A stretch of DNA of 23,299 bases from positions 1-23,299 of the IMG/VR virus record IMGVR_UViG_3300037076_000058; one strand, given 5' to 3'. Under the pieces are notes generated by a model. That model was not told the origin of the DNA, searched no databases, and worked only from the letters and a program-made list of their open reading frames with translations. Source of the DNA: a virus. This document shows positions 8,882-15,981 of this stretch, one piece after another. The position numbers were made by a program, and so were the translations under genes. How positions within the stretch are numbered: position 1 is the stretch's first letter; each line of letters begins with the position of its first letter.

Positions 8882-9346
8882 CTTTGGATTAATTATTATG
8901 AAGTTAACTACACTTGTGTCTGATCCACTTGAACTATTAATAATTACCTGCCCTGCTGATGCCACATAAGAAAGAAATCCTTGTGTTCCTCCGGGAGTAG
9001 ATGCTGTTAAGAAAATTAATGAATTTGCGGTTATAAAGCTATTGGTTACTGTTTTTGTTCCCGCTATCAGAGTTGTTGAACCAGCATATCCTTGTCCATA
9101 GTAATTTGACAAAATAGCTGGTGATTGTTCTGTAATTAGATCTATTGTGTCTTGCGTAAGTGGAAATAATAATTGTCCAGAACTATCTTCAAGAGTAGAC
9201 ATTCTTTGTTCGAAATCACCATCTGTTGTTTCTTGATCGCTAAGATTTTGATCTATACTATCTGAAATGTCAGAAAATGAGCTAGACATATCGTCAAGTT
9301 CTTGGTTTATTGTATCGATCTGGGTTTGATAGTCATCGGGATTCAT
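8879..9346 (-). CDS. Virion fibre/spike protein with coiled-coil stem
   Basis: This 155-residue protein has an N-terminal coiled coil (about residues 5-55: DTINQELDDMSSSFSDISDS...QRMSTLED) that probably trimerises, followed by a C-terminal beta domain from about residue 95. The end (TANSLIFLTASTPGGTQGFL, DTSVVNFIIINPK) is a pattern common at the C-terminus of phage and virus spikes (consensus-like TxxSRIFLTxxxPGG...DTSxxxWLI). It probably forms a short fibre or head spike. Its ATG overlaps the TGA stop of the HNH gene as ATGA. Confidence 0.7.
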   Translation of the reverse strand: MNPDDYQTQIDTINQELDDMSSSFSDISDSIDQNLSDQETTDGDFEQRMSTLEDSSGQLLFPLTQDTIDLITEQSPAILSNYYGQGYAGSTTLIAGTKTVTNSFITANSLIFLTASTPGGTQGFLSYVASAGQVIINSSSGSDTSVVNFIIINPK

Positions 9347-9774
9347 ATATTTTTATTACTTTTACCGGCAAAATTGTCTGTTAATTTGTGGCACTCTACG
9401 CAAAGAGTTACACCATTATTTATATCAAATCTTAATTCTGGATATTTAGCCCAAGATTTTATGTGGTGTGCATTTAATTCTGTTCCCCTAACTCCACAGG
9501 TTTGACAAGTCCAGTTGTCTCTCAAAAAAACTCTTGTTCTCCACTCTTTACATTCTGGAGTTTTTATAGAATAGTGATTTCTACTAATTCCTCCTTTCCA
9601 ATTATGATTATTCTTTCCACTCAATGCCTTTCTGTGTGCTTCTGACTTTGGTTTTCCTTTATGTGCCAATCTTATTTTATCTTTTTGTGTTTGTGTCATT
9701 TTATAACCAAGATGTGATTTTCTTAGTCTATCTATGAACTCTTTTTGTTTAGTTGTATCTTTAAATCTTGGCAT
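9343..9774 (-). CDS. HNH endonuclease with NUMOD3-like repeats
   Basis: This 143-residue protein has an HNH domain at about residues 85-135: WTCQTCGVRGTELNAHHIKS with CxxC and HH, the central Asn in FDINNGVTLCVECHKL, and a second CxxCH. The N-terminal half holds short basic NUMOD3-like motifs (KSHLGYKMTQTQKDKIRLAH and KSEAHRKALSGKNNHNWKGG). It is probably a free-standing homing endonuclease. It starts 4 bases after the repeat-fibre stop (TAA TTAT ATG) and overlaps the next gene by ATGA. It is related to the HNH genes at 12265 and 13042, sharing the WKGGxSR, EYKxWR-like and PELRxxINNG segments. Confidence 0.9.
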   Translation of the reverse strand: MPRFKDTTKQKEFIDRLRKSHLGYKMTQTQKDKIRLAHKGKPKSEAHRKALSGKNNHNWKGGISRNHYSIKTPECKEWRTRVFLRDNWTCQTCGVRGTELNAHHIKSWAKYPELRFDINNGVTLCVECHKLTDNFAGKSNKNI

Positions 9775-9778
9775 ATAA

Positions 9779-11581
9779 TTAATTTCCCCTATCTACCCTA
9801 TTCCAAGTAGCTACTCTTGCTACAAATAATTTCCAAGAACTATGGAAAGGAGCTATAATTACCATCTTGAATCCTGTTAATATGTATTTTCCAGTAGATG
9901 CTGTTAAATTCCATATTTTATGGAAAGTTGTTGCTATGCCTGTTAGGGCATATGATCCTTGTAATGCAGTTAGATATTTTAATACCCTATGAAGTGTTGT
10001 GCTGATTCCCGTTAGGGTGTATGTTCCAAAATCCAATGTTATCTTCCAATATTTCTTGAAGGATGTATTTATTCCAGTTAGAGTATAAGAACCGAATGAA
10101 GCCATCATAGTTTTAATCTTTTGAAATATTGTAGTCTCTCCAGTTAGAACATAAGAACCAAAAGATGCTGTAATTCTTAGAAATTTATTAAATGCAGTTG
10201 AAATTCCAGTTAGTGTATAGTTTCCTGTTTGAGCAATCAAGTGTCTTATTTTTTCAAATAACGTATTCTCTCCGGTCAATGTATATGTTCCTAGAGATGC
10301 AATCATATTTATTATTGGTCTTCTAAGGTTAGAGTTAAATCCAGTTAAGGCATACAATCCAACCCCAGCTATAATAACCTTCATCTTTTTAAACGTTGTA
10401 GCTATACCAGTCATAACATAAGAACCCTGTGTTGCTATCAAGTGCAAGTATTTATAAAATAGTGTTGCTATACCAGTTAGGACATATGCACCTTTTGTTG
10501 CAATTATCGTGTATATGCGAAATCTACGAAAAGTTGTTGCGATTCCTGTTAATACGTATGTTCCTAGTGTGGCAGTTATTTTCCAATACTTATGGAACAA
10601 AGTTGCGATTCCTGTTAATACGTATGTTCCTAGTGTGGCAGTTATTTTCCAATACTTATGGAACAAAGTTGCTATTCCAGTTAGGGTATATGCTCCTTGA
10701 ACTGCTATTATAGTATATACATTTATTGCTGTGTAAGTAATAATAAGCTTACCTGCACCTCCAGTGCCACCAGCATTACCGACAGTTCCTCCACCGCCGC
10801 CTGCTCCAGGTTGCCCTCCATTACCTCCTGTTCCACTATTTCCTCCTCCTCCGCCACCAGAATCAGAACCAGAACCATCTGTTCCATTTACTCCTGGTGT
10901 TCCACCAGCTGCACCACCAGAACCATTACCACCCCAACTTGTTCCACCAACTGACCCATTACTTCCATCGCCACTTGCACCTGCTGAACTACCAGCACCT
11001 TGACTTATACCCTTTCCATTATTTCCAGTCTGCGTCGTTCCACTAGTACCACCAGCTCCACCTGTCGAGCCACTAGCATTACTTCCTATAGTTCCCGAAC
11101 CTCCACCTCCACCGCCGCCATTACTAACGCCAGCATTTTGTCCTGCGCCACCACTAGTTCCACTTGCACCATTTACTCCACCTGAGTTTCCTGCTCCACC
11201 TCCTCCCGAAGCAATATATGTTGTTCCACCAGTTCCTAAAGCAGACCCACCAACAGTTGTTGCAGAAGAACCTCCTCCGCCACCTCCACCTGCTGTTGAA
11301 CCACTACCGCCATTTCCACCAGCATGAAAACCTGCACCTCCTGTTCCACCAGTACCAGAACCAGTACCGTTTGAAAGACCACCTGCTGCTACTTGATAAT
11401 ATAGAGTATTCCCAGCAGTAACAGAGATGCCTGTCTGTATAACATAAGCTCCCCCTCCTCCTCCACTTCCTGTTGTACATCCACCACCACCTGCACCCCA
11501 CATCTCAATCTGAACAGTAGTAACACCTGTTGGTACTACCCATGACCCTATACCTTTTGCTGTTATTACTTGTGTTGACAT
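9779..11581 (-). CDS. Glycine-rich virion protein with thirteen C-terminal repeats
   Basis: This 600-residue protein has three parts. Residues 1-30 form a beta start (WVVPTGVTTVQIEMWGAGGG), and about 30-280 are an extreme Gly-rich region, ending with a strand (GKLIITYT), as in phage glycine-rich fibre domains. About residues 288-580 contain thirteen repeats of about 22 residues with core G-x-Y-x-L-T-G (for example GTYVLTGIATLFHKYWKI). Such LTG repeats are known from many phage structural and adhesin-like proteins. Two neighbouring repeats are exact DNA copies (10536-10667). The protein is likely an appendage or receptor-binding fibre. It starts one base after the stop of the 60-residue gene, and the following HNH gene starts 4 bases after its stop. 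The opposite-strand Pro/Ser-rich frames here are shadows. Confidence 0.8.
   Translation of the reverse strand: MSTQVITAKGIGSWVVPTGVTTVQIEMWGAGGGGCTTGSGGGGGAYVIQTGISVTAGNTLYYQVAAGGLSNGTGSGTGGTGGAGFHAGGNGGSGSTAGGGGGGGSSATTVGGSALGTGGTTYIASGGGGAGNSGGVNGASGTSGGAGQNAGVSNGGGGGGGSGTIGSNASGSTGGAGGTSGTTQTGNNGKGISQGAGSSAGASGDGSNGSVGGTSWGGNGSGGAAGGTPGVNGTDGSGSDSGGGGGGNSGTGGNGGQPGAGGGGGTVGNAGGTGGAGKLIITYTAINVYTIIAVQGAYTLTGIATLFHKYWKITATLGTYVLTGIATLFHKYWKITATLGTYVLTGIATTFRRFRIYTIIATKGAYVLTGIATLFYKYLHLIATQGSYVMTGIATTFKKMKVIIAGVGLYALTGFNSNLRRPIINMIASLGTYTLTGENTLFEKIRHLIAQTGNYTLTGISTAFNKFLRITASFGSYVLTGETTIFQKIKTMMASFGSYTLTGINTSFKKYWKITLDFGTYTLTGISTTLHRVLKYLTALQGSYALTGIATTFHKIWNLTASTGKYILTGFKMVIIAPFHSSWKLFVARVATWNRVDRGN
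10536..10667 (-). repeat. Exact 66-bp tandem duplication inside repeat fibre gene
   Basis: Positions 10536-10601 and 10602-10667 are identical over 66 bases, encoding 22 residues each and keeping the reading frame. Other units of the same protein repeat are diverged at DNA level, so this copy is recent. A further partial match begins at 10668 (GTTGCTATTCC versus GTTGCGATTCC). Confidence 0.95.
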
Positions 11582-11582
11582 A

Positions 11583-11765
11583 TTATTTTTCTATTTCTTC
11601 TCTAACTTCTTTTAGAGAAACTTCTAAAATTTCTAAAAAATCTTTTAAATCATCTTTAACATCAGTTCTCAAACTAAAATTCAAATTACACTTACCTTTT
11701 GCATAAGAAAAGTTTTTAATAGATGTATTATTTATCTTCAACTCTTTTTTATTTATCCAAGACAT
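11583..11765 (-). CDS. Small conserved-looking virion-operon protein (60 aa), unknown
   Basis: This 60-residue frame (starts MSWINKKELKINNTSIKNF) has a short beta-like first half with an aromatic/Lys-rich segment (FSYAKGKCNLNF) and a helical acidic second half (DDLKDFLEILEVSLKEVREE). It is preceded by AAGGA about 10 bases before ATG, one of the few plausible ribosome binding sites in the window, and the next gene starts one base after its stop. The family is not recognised. Its place between two appendage-type genes suggests a structural or assembly role. Confidence 0.6.
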   Translation of the reverse strand: MSWINKKELKINNTSIKNFSYAKGKCNLNFSLRTDVKDDLKDFLEILEVSLKEVREEIEK

Positions 11766-11791
11766 ATTATTTATTTCCTTATTAATATATT

Positions 11792-11856
11792 AATTATCTA
11801 TACCTGTTTCCAAAGATTACTATTTTTAGTAACTTATAGAAACAGAGTAGATAATC
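11792..11856 (-). terminator. Long three-part hairpin after the 11859 gene
   Basis: Two bases after the TAG stop of the 11859 gene the transcript can fold into a long stem: arms 11848-11856 with 11792-11800 (9 pairs incl. one G-U), 11839-11845 with 11804-11810 (7 pairs), and 11827-11833 with 11816-11822 (7 pairs incl. one G-U) around a 4-base A loop. No U-tract follows, so it is better read as an mRNA-end or processing hairpin than as a standard terminator. Confidence 0.5.
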
Positions 11857-11858
11857 AA

Positions 11859-12278
11859 CTAAGCGATTTGTAACAAACCGTTTGTGTTATCGAAGTCAAT
11901 TACGAATTGATCTCCGTTTGCTAGGGTAACTGCTGAACCGTAATCATACCAGCAAATCAAAGCATCAGTTGGGGTAACTGAAGTTTGGTTGAAGATAACT
12001 ACGTATTGGAATGTTGCAACTGCACCAGAAGCCGTAAGAGTCAAATCAGCAAGAATCAACTTATAAGTTCCAGAAGTTTGAGTTGAAGAAGTTATAGTGA
12101 TTACTTGTGTTGACAAGTTCGTATAAGCTATTTGGGTAAGGTTAGCTAGAACCGTGTTTGTAGCTACTGGGGCATTTGCTGTTGCACAAAGTGCTACTTG
12201 CAAAGTATCTGAAGCTAGGTTATGAACCTTGTTACAAATGTCAGCTACGAAACAATTAAATTTATTATATGTTGCGAT
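11859..12278 (-). CDS. Phage virion protein; start codon unclear (ATC or frameshift)
   Basis: The frame from 12278 gives a protein starting (I)ATYNKFNCFVADICNKVH, continuing NLASDTLQVALCATANAP, with TSGTYKLILADLTL in the middle and an ICWYDYGSAVTLANGDQFVI-type C-terminus. This matches my memory of a widespread phage structural protein whose N-terminus is normally 'M-A-x-F-N-K-F-N'. In this frame there is no ATG, GTG or TTG before the conserved part: the codon at the usual Met place is ATC (12278-12276), and a stop lies at 12321-12323. A TTG at 12203 would remove about 25 conserved residues. The upstream HNH gene runs 14 bases into this gene. Possible solutions are ATC initiation, a +1 shift out of the HNH frame, or an N-terminally shortened protein from TTG. 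The protein identity is fairly sure; the start is not. Confidence 0.6.
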   Translation of the reverse strand: MATYNKFNCFVADICNKVHNLASDTLQVALCATANAPVATNTVLANLTQIAYTNLSTQVITITSSTQTSGTYKLILADLTLTASGAVATFQYVVIFNQTSVTPTDALICWYDYGSAVTLANGDQFVIDFDNTNGLLQIA

Positions 12279-12708
12279 AAAGAACTTTTGATACTGACAA
12301 TAATTCCTGTAAAATTGGAATCATCCGTTTCTCATCAGATTCACCTTTTGGATGATGTCTGTGGCACAAAGCGATGCCATTGTTAATAATATATCTAAGT
12401 TCGGGAAATTCCTTCCAACTAAAGATATGGTGTGATTCGAGACGACCTTCACAATCACTTGATAATAACCTACACGTATTATTGTCTCGTTCTAATACTT
12501 TTTTTCTCCACTGTTTATATTCTGGGTCGTGGAAACTTCTCTCGTGTCTGCCTTTTATTTTTGTTCTATCCTTAACCCACTTTGGATTATTCTTACCACA
12601 CATTGATACACGTTTCTTACCAAGCCAATACTTTGTTGGATTACTAAGTTTTCTATCTCTTAGTAATAACTTATGTTCTAATGTTTGTTTATATCCCTTA
12701 TGTGGCAT
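12265..12708 (-). CDS. HNH endonuclease
   Basis: This 147-residue protein has an HNH core at about residues 85-125: NNTCRLLSSDCEGRLESHHI with two Cys, HH, and the central Asn in RYIINNGIALCHRHHPKGES. The N-terminal half is basic and probably contacts DNA (HKGYKQTLEHKLLLRDRKLS, GKNNPKWVKDR). It is closely related to the gene at 13042 (shared WRKxVxERDNxTC, FPELRYIINNGIxLC, EKRMIPIxQELL). Its last ten codons differ from that relative and overlap the start of the downstream virion gene by 14 bases, so its 3' end has probably captured the neighbour's start region. Likely a mobile free-standing endonuclease. Confidence 0.9.
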   Translation of the reverse strand: MPHKGYKQTLEHKLLLRDRKLSNPTKYWLGKKRVSMCGKNNPKWVKDRTKIKGRHERSFHDPEYKQWRKKVLERDNNTCRLLSSDCEGRLESHHIFSWKEFPELRYIINNGIALCHRHHPKGESDEKRMIPILQELLSVSKVLYRNI

Positions 12709-12740
12709 TTTATTTAGTATGTGGTATTAAGCACATTTGT

Positions 12741-12767
12741 AGAGACGATCTCTCATCTCCACTGGAG
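12741..12767 (-). other. Two adjacent small hairpins upstream of HNH gene
   Basis: In the 62-base gap before the HNH gene the transcript can form CTCC-AGT-GGAG-type (12757-12767) and AGAGA-TCG-TCTCT (12741-12753) hairpins back to back. They follow the stop of the 12771 gene by a few bases. They could mark the original intergenic region of the displaced virion gene or protect an mRNA end. No U-tract follows. Confidence 0.35.
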
Positions 12768-12770
12768 TAA

Positions 12771-13040
12771 CTAATACCCCATTGTCTTTTTCAAAGAAGA
12801 CATAACTCTTGCCTTAGAAGGAAGTGAAACTTTCTTCTTTACAATAGGAACTTTTTTCATCGGGGACTTCATTGGGGTTTTCTTTGGTAGTGTAGATTTT
12901 GTTGGCTTATCCCCATACTTTTTGTTAAAAGCTGGGTTGTTATATGCCTTACTGTCCATACCGGGAAAATCTGAAGGTTTCATCTTTGCCTTTACTGGCA
13001 TAGGTTTTACTGGGTTTGATTGTGTGTTTTGTTGACTCAT
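12771..13040 (-). CDS. Small basic Lys/Pro-rich protein (89 aa), unknown
   Basis: This 89-residue protein is rich in Lys, Pro and Met, with tracts such as KPMPVKAKMKPSDFPGMDSK and KSTLPKKTPMKSPMKKVP and almost no acidic residues. It is probably disordered and may bind DNA or another acidic partner. It starts one base after the stop of the upstream HNH gene and ends with TAG. Small Lys/Pro-rich proteins occur in phage head operons as packaged or minor head proteins, but no family is recognised here. Confidence 0.6.
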   Translation of the reverse strand: MSQQNTQSNPVKPMPVKAKMKPSDFPGMDSKAYNNPAFNKKYGDKPTKSTLPKKTPMKSPMKKVPIVKKKVSLPSKARVMSSLKKTMGY

Positions 13041-13041
13041 T

Positions 13042-13521
13042 TTAGTTTTTGGTTAATAGTAATTCTTGAAATATTGGTATCATTCTTTTTTCTTCGGATT
13101 TCTTTAGGGGATGGTGGAACTTACATAAAGTAATTCCATTATTAATTATATATCTTAATTCGGGATAATCCGCCCATCTATATATATGGTGAGCTTCAAT
13201 TTTTGAGATACATTCTAAACTTTTTAATTTACAAGTATAGTTATCTCTTTCAAAAACTGACTTTCTCCAAATTTTATATTCTGGTATGGATAGTGAATGA
13301 GTATCTCTACTTACACCCCCTTTCCATAATGGATTTTTGCTACCTCTACCTCTTGACATATTTTTTATCTTATCTAGTTGTATTTTCCAATGTTTTCCTT
13401 TTGCACCATTAATTTTGTGTCCTTTTTTGAACCCAAATTTTTTAGATGTTTCAGAATTGAACCTTGTTTTAATACCACCAAATACTTTATGCCCCTTTTG
13501 AAAACCTTTGATACCTTTCAT
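13042..13521 (-). CDS. HNH endonuclease
   Basis: This 159-residue protein has a basic N-terminal half with repeated 'F-x-K-G-H-K' motifs (KGFQKGHKVFGG, KFGFKKGHKINGAKGKHW). A WKGGVSR segment follows, then an HNH core at about residues 105-150: NYTCKLKSLECISKIEAHHI, central Asn in RYIINNGITLCKFHHPLKK. It is the closest relative in the window of the HNH gene at 12265. It starts 2 bases after the stop of the 13524 gene, and the next gene begins one base after its stop. Likely a free-standing homing endonuclease. Confidence 0.9.
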   Translation of the reverse strand: MKGIKGFQKGHKVFGGIKTRFNSETSKKFGFKKGHKINGAKGKHWKIQLDKIKNMSRGRGSKNPLWKGGVSRDTHSLSIPEYKIWRKSVFERDNYTCKLKSLECISKIEAHHIYRWADYPELRYIINNGITLCKFHHPLKKSEEKRMIPIFQELLLTKN

Positions 13522-13523
13522 AA

Positions 13524-13952
13524 TTAATAACCATACAACTGAAACCGAAGGTCTAATAAGTGTTTTTGGAAAGAAGGTTTACAGAACAAGAATTCTCGTT
13601 GTGGGAGCATACCGTAGTCTCTTGTAAATCCTTTCTTGTTAGCATTTTCATTCGGATCTGCTAGAAATAATGCTTCTTTCTGGAAATCGTTTTTCATACG
13701 AACAGATATATTTTTGTCAGTTAATTTCTTAACTGTTTCCCAATATTCCTCTTGAATTCTTAAAAGGTCTTCCGCAACACTCTTGGGAACTTTTATGTGT
13801 CCAACGAAGATTTTTCCATTTACACGAATCCCACCCTTTCCAACCATTTCTGGGTCAATGAAGATATTTTCTAATTCTTCTTCTTTTCTAACTGGAGTTG
13901 CTGTAATTGCTGGAGTTAATTTAACTGTCTTTGGAGTTGATGTTTTAGGCAT
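13524..13952 (-). CDS. Head-operon protein (142 aa), unknown
   Basis: This protein starts with a Thr/Pro/Lys-rich tail (MPKTSTPKTVKLTPAITATP) and continues with a compact mixed domain (FIDPEMVGKGGIRVNGKIFV, KVPKSVAEDLLRIQEEYWET) and an aromatic-rich end (REFLFCKPSFQKHLLDLRFQ). I do not recognise the family. It overlaps the stop of the upstream 115-residue gene by 8 bases, which suggests coupled translation. Its place shortly after the capsid gene suggests a minor head or head-completion role. Confidence 0.65.
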   Translation of the reverse strand: MPKTSTPKTVKLTPAITATPVRKEEELENIFIDPEMVGKGGIRVNGKIFVGHIKVPKSVAEDLLRIQEEYWETVKKLTDKNISVRMKNDFQKEALFLADPNENANKKGFTRDYGMLPQREFLFCKPSFQKHLLDLRFQLYGY

Positions 13953-14292
13953 TTTGTTTTTTGGTTATCTTGTCTGATAATGTTTCTGCCTGCTTCAGAG
14001 TCTTTGTAGCATCTTCCTTAACTTTCATTTCTGCTTTCAAAGCATCATCTCGCTTTTTGATTTCGGTTGCTCGTCTTTCAGAATTTTCTGCTAGAACTGC
14101 CATTTCACCAATTTCTCTATCTGAACAAGATTTGAACGCCTTAGAAATTGCGGTATCAATTTGCTTGATTCCGTCTGCTATTTCCATATCAGTAAGTGTT
14201 GTCTTTTCTGAATGAATAATTGCACTGAAACTAAATTGTTCTGAACCAAAATTTCTTAATGTCGAAAACTTGAACTCATTTTTGTCTGTCAT
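13945..14292 (-). CDS. Head-operon protein with helical C-terminus (115 aa), unknown
   Basis: This 115-residue protein has a beta-like start (EFKFSTLRNFGSEQFSFSAI) and a long charged helix from about residue 60 to the end (ERRATEIKKRDDALKAEMKV...LKQAETLSDKITKK), probably a coiled coil. It is preceded by its own conserved leader (14293-14340), very similar to the one before the scaffold-like gene. The family is not recognised. Downstream of the major capsid gene, it may be an assembly or accessory head protein. Confidence 0.65.
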   Translation of the reverse strand: MTDKNEFKFSTLRNFGSEQFSFSAIIHSEKTTLTDMEIADGIKQIDTAISKAFKSCSDREIGEMAVLAENSERRATEIKKRDDALKAEMKVKEDATKTLKQAETLSDKITKKQNA

Positions 14293-14340
14293 ATATTTTA
14301 TACTTTTATTCCCTATTGTTATAGTGAATGTTATTTTTAA
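14293..14340 (-). promoter_or_regulatory. Promoter/leader shared with the scaffold gene
   Basis: On the minus strand this contains AAATAAC, then CTATAACAATAG (plus-strand 14313-14324), then AGTATAAAA and ATG. The same elements in the same order lie at 16686-16732. TATAAC could be a -10 box. The 12-base core is itself an imperfect palindrome (CTAT...ATAG). Promoter function is inferred from the repetition and from the 130-base gap after the capsid gene. Confidence 0.55.
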
Positions 14341-14364
14341 TTCGCACTGTTCCTTGACTCTATT

Positions 14365-14392
14365 GAGGGGGCGATAGTTATATCACACCCTC
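14365..14392 (-). terminator. Hairpin downstream of major capsid gene
   Basis: In the gap after the capsid gene the transcript can pair GAGGG (14392-14388) with CCCTC (14369-14365), with an inner GATA/TATC pairing (14384-14381 with 14376-14373). It lies about 35 bases after the stop and just before the promoter-like leader of the next gene. No clear U-tract follows, so it may be a partial terminator or an mRNA-stabilising end. Confidence 0.4.
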
Positions 14393-14426
14393 GTAGAACC
14401 AAAGAACTATTTAATTGTGTGTCAAA

Positions 14427-15398
14427 CTAAGCAGTTGCCCCACTTAGAGTAGCTGAAACTTCAAGACGAACAAGTCTGTTGTTGTCAAGAATAGCTGTTG
14501 TTCCCATCCACTTCCATCCAACGGTTGAACGTTGTTCTAGAGGATCAGATGTGTCTTGAACTCCACCTGTGTGGATGTAAGTTGAAAGACCACCAGAGAA
14601 TTCTGATACTGCGTATGCTCCTTTACCAAAACACAATGCTCCGTAAACAGCTTGTGAAGATGCACCTGCACCTGCATAAACTGGGGACATTGTTGTTGAT
14701 ATAATACGAACACCTTGCCAGTAACCTAGTTCACCAGTAAACAAATCACCTCTCTTTGGGTTAGAAGGAGTTGGGGATGAGTAGTTAACTGCACTAATGA
14801 AAGAAGAATCTAATCTCCAATCCATAGCTACGTCTGGGTGAATAACTAATGCGTAGGCATCAGATAACATACCAGAGAAACTAGAAAACTTTTCTACGTT
14901 ATTTCTTTCAAGGAAACGAACTGCACGTGTTACTAGAGTAGCTGTCAATTTCATTGTCGTTGCAACTGTTGCACGTGTTGAAACTGAACCATCTCCGTAG
15001 ATTACGTTTGTTCCAGAACCTACAACGTTCATTATTGTCGTATCGATAGTTTCTGAAGATTGGATACCCAAAACTTCAGAAGCATCTTTGATAGCTGAAC
15101 GATCGTAAAGGAATTCTACGATGTCTGTGATAACTGTGAAATCTCCGTATTGAGATAGAACTGCGTTCACTTGATTCATAGTCAAGTTTTGTCCTGCTGG
15201 AGTGATACCTTCGTTCAATGGGGTAAGAGCAAGACTTAGACGGTTGAATCCTCGGAAGATTACGGTTTTACTATTTGAACCTTTTGAAACTGGGAAAACT
15301 CTGGCACTTTTATACCAGATTAACTTTTGTTTCAAAATATCAATAAGTTCTTTCGTAACAATCTTTTGTCCAACGTCTATTGCTGAAAATACTGTCAT
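14427..15398 (-). CDS. Major capsid protein, N4-gp56 family type
   Basis: This 323-residue protein resembles the N4-gp56 family of HK97-fold major capsid proteins. The marker segment is SKTVIFRGFNRLSLALTPLN followed by EGITPAGQNLTMNQVNAVLS and QYGDFTVITDIVEFLYD (about residues 43-110), then SSETIDTTIMNVVGSGTNVI. The second half has the P-domain-like and A-domain-like strands (YALVIHPDVAMDWRLDS, GELGYWQGVRIISTTMSPVY) and ends QRSTVGWKWMGTTAILDNNR. It forms the head shell. It lies after scaffold and decoration genes in standard order, and a perfect 11-base tandem repeat sits just before its ATG. Its 130-base downstream gap carries a hairpin and a new promoter-like leader. Confidence 0.85.
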   Translation of the reverse strand: MTVFSAIDVGQKIVTKELIDILKQKLIWYKSARVFPVSKGSNSKTVIFRGFNRLSLALTPLNEGITPAGQNLTMNQVNAVLSQYGDFTVITDIVEFLYDRSAIKDASEVLGIQSSETIDTTIMNVVGSGTNVIYGDGSVSTRATVATTMKLTATLVTRAVRFLERNNVEKFSSFSGMLSDAYALVIHPDVAMDWRLDSSFISAVNYSSPTPSNPKRGDLFTGELGYWQGVRIISTTMSPVYAGAGASSQAVYGALCFGKGAYAVSEFSGGLSTYIHTGGVQDTSDPLEQRSTVGWKWMGTTAILDNNRLVRLEVSATLSGATA

Positions 15399-15400
15399 AT

Positions 15401-15422
15401 TGTTAATTTAATGTTAATTTAA
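15401..15422 (-). repeat. 11-bp tandem repeat before capsid start
   Basis: TGTTAATTTAA (plus strand) occurs twice in direct succession at 15401-15411 and 15412-15422, immediately upstream of the capsid ATG at 15398. A third copy of its first ten bases lies before the decoration gene start at 15992-16001. On the transcript this gives A-rich AATTAACA boxes where a Shine-Dalgarno would normally be. Confidence 0.8.
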
Positions 15423-15456
15423 TAATGTAATTTAAAACTTAAAACACACATTGGAA

Positions 15457-15981
15457 TTAAAAACCAGATTGTGCGTAGTTGTCTGTGAAGACTTTTGTTG
15501 TATTTGATACAACTCCTAGAGATGCTGTTTCGGGAACTAGGTTTGCTGTTGTTTCGTTTTTAAGATACAACCATCCAATAACAACAGAATTTGGGTCTGC
15601 TGGCATTGGGAAATCACTTGCTTGTGATTGTCTGTGCTTAGGGAAGTCTTCTCCAGCGATAACTGAAAGAGCAACTGTTCCTGCTTCAGTTTGTGCTGAA
15701 GTTGCAATCAAAGCATAAACTCTGCAAGAGTTTGTTGAAACATCAACTGTTCCATCATCGAAAGCAAGAGCTCCTGCTGTTTGAGCTACACCATTAATGG
15801 TTGGGAGGATTCTTTTTGCTCCTACGATAGAAACTTCTTGACCGGCAACATACGTTTTTCGACCATTTACTTTAAAGAAGGTTGTGTTTGCAATCTTCAA
15901 TTTAGCTGGGTCTGAACTTCCGTAAGTTAATCCGGGTGCAGAAGTGCAGTTATTTACTGCAAAAGGGAAATTTTCTGACAT
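15457..15981 (-). CDS. Probable head decoration/stabilisation protein
   Basis: This 174-residue protein is rich in Ala, Thr, Val and Ser and looks all-beta (AKLKIANTTFFKVNGRKTYV, SCRVYALIATSAQTEAGTVA). Its C-terminal part is SVVIGWLYLKNETTANLVPE, a 'GWLYIxN' pattern common in phage capsid-associated proteins. It lies directly between the scaffold-like and major capsid genes, where decoration or cement proteins are usually encoded. The start is preceded by AATTAACAAACTATAAAT and no Shine-Dalgarno. No database match can be claimed. Confidence 0.6.
   Translation of the reverse strand: MSENFPFAVNNCTSAPGLTYGSSDPAKLKIANTTFFKVNGRKTYVAGQEVSIVGAKRILPTINGVAQTAGALAFDDGTVDVSTNSCRVYALIATSAQTEAGTVALSVIAGEDFPKHRQSQASDFPMPADPNSVVIGWLYLKNETTANLVPETASLGVVSNTTKVFTDNYAQSGF

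Noticed and set aside
10536-10667. CRISPR-like direct repeats
   Set aside because: Repeats are adjacent without spacers and continue the protein repeat in frame.
10697-11421. Plus-strand Pro- or Ser/Thr-rich frames opposite the glycine-rich gene
   Set aside because: Mirror of Gly codons on the other strand; no start signals, no operon context.
12265-12767. Group I intron carrying the HNH gene
   Set aside because: Only about 60 non-coding bases flank the endonuclease, too few for an intron core, and no split exon is seen on both sides.
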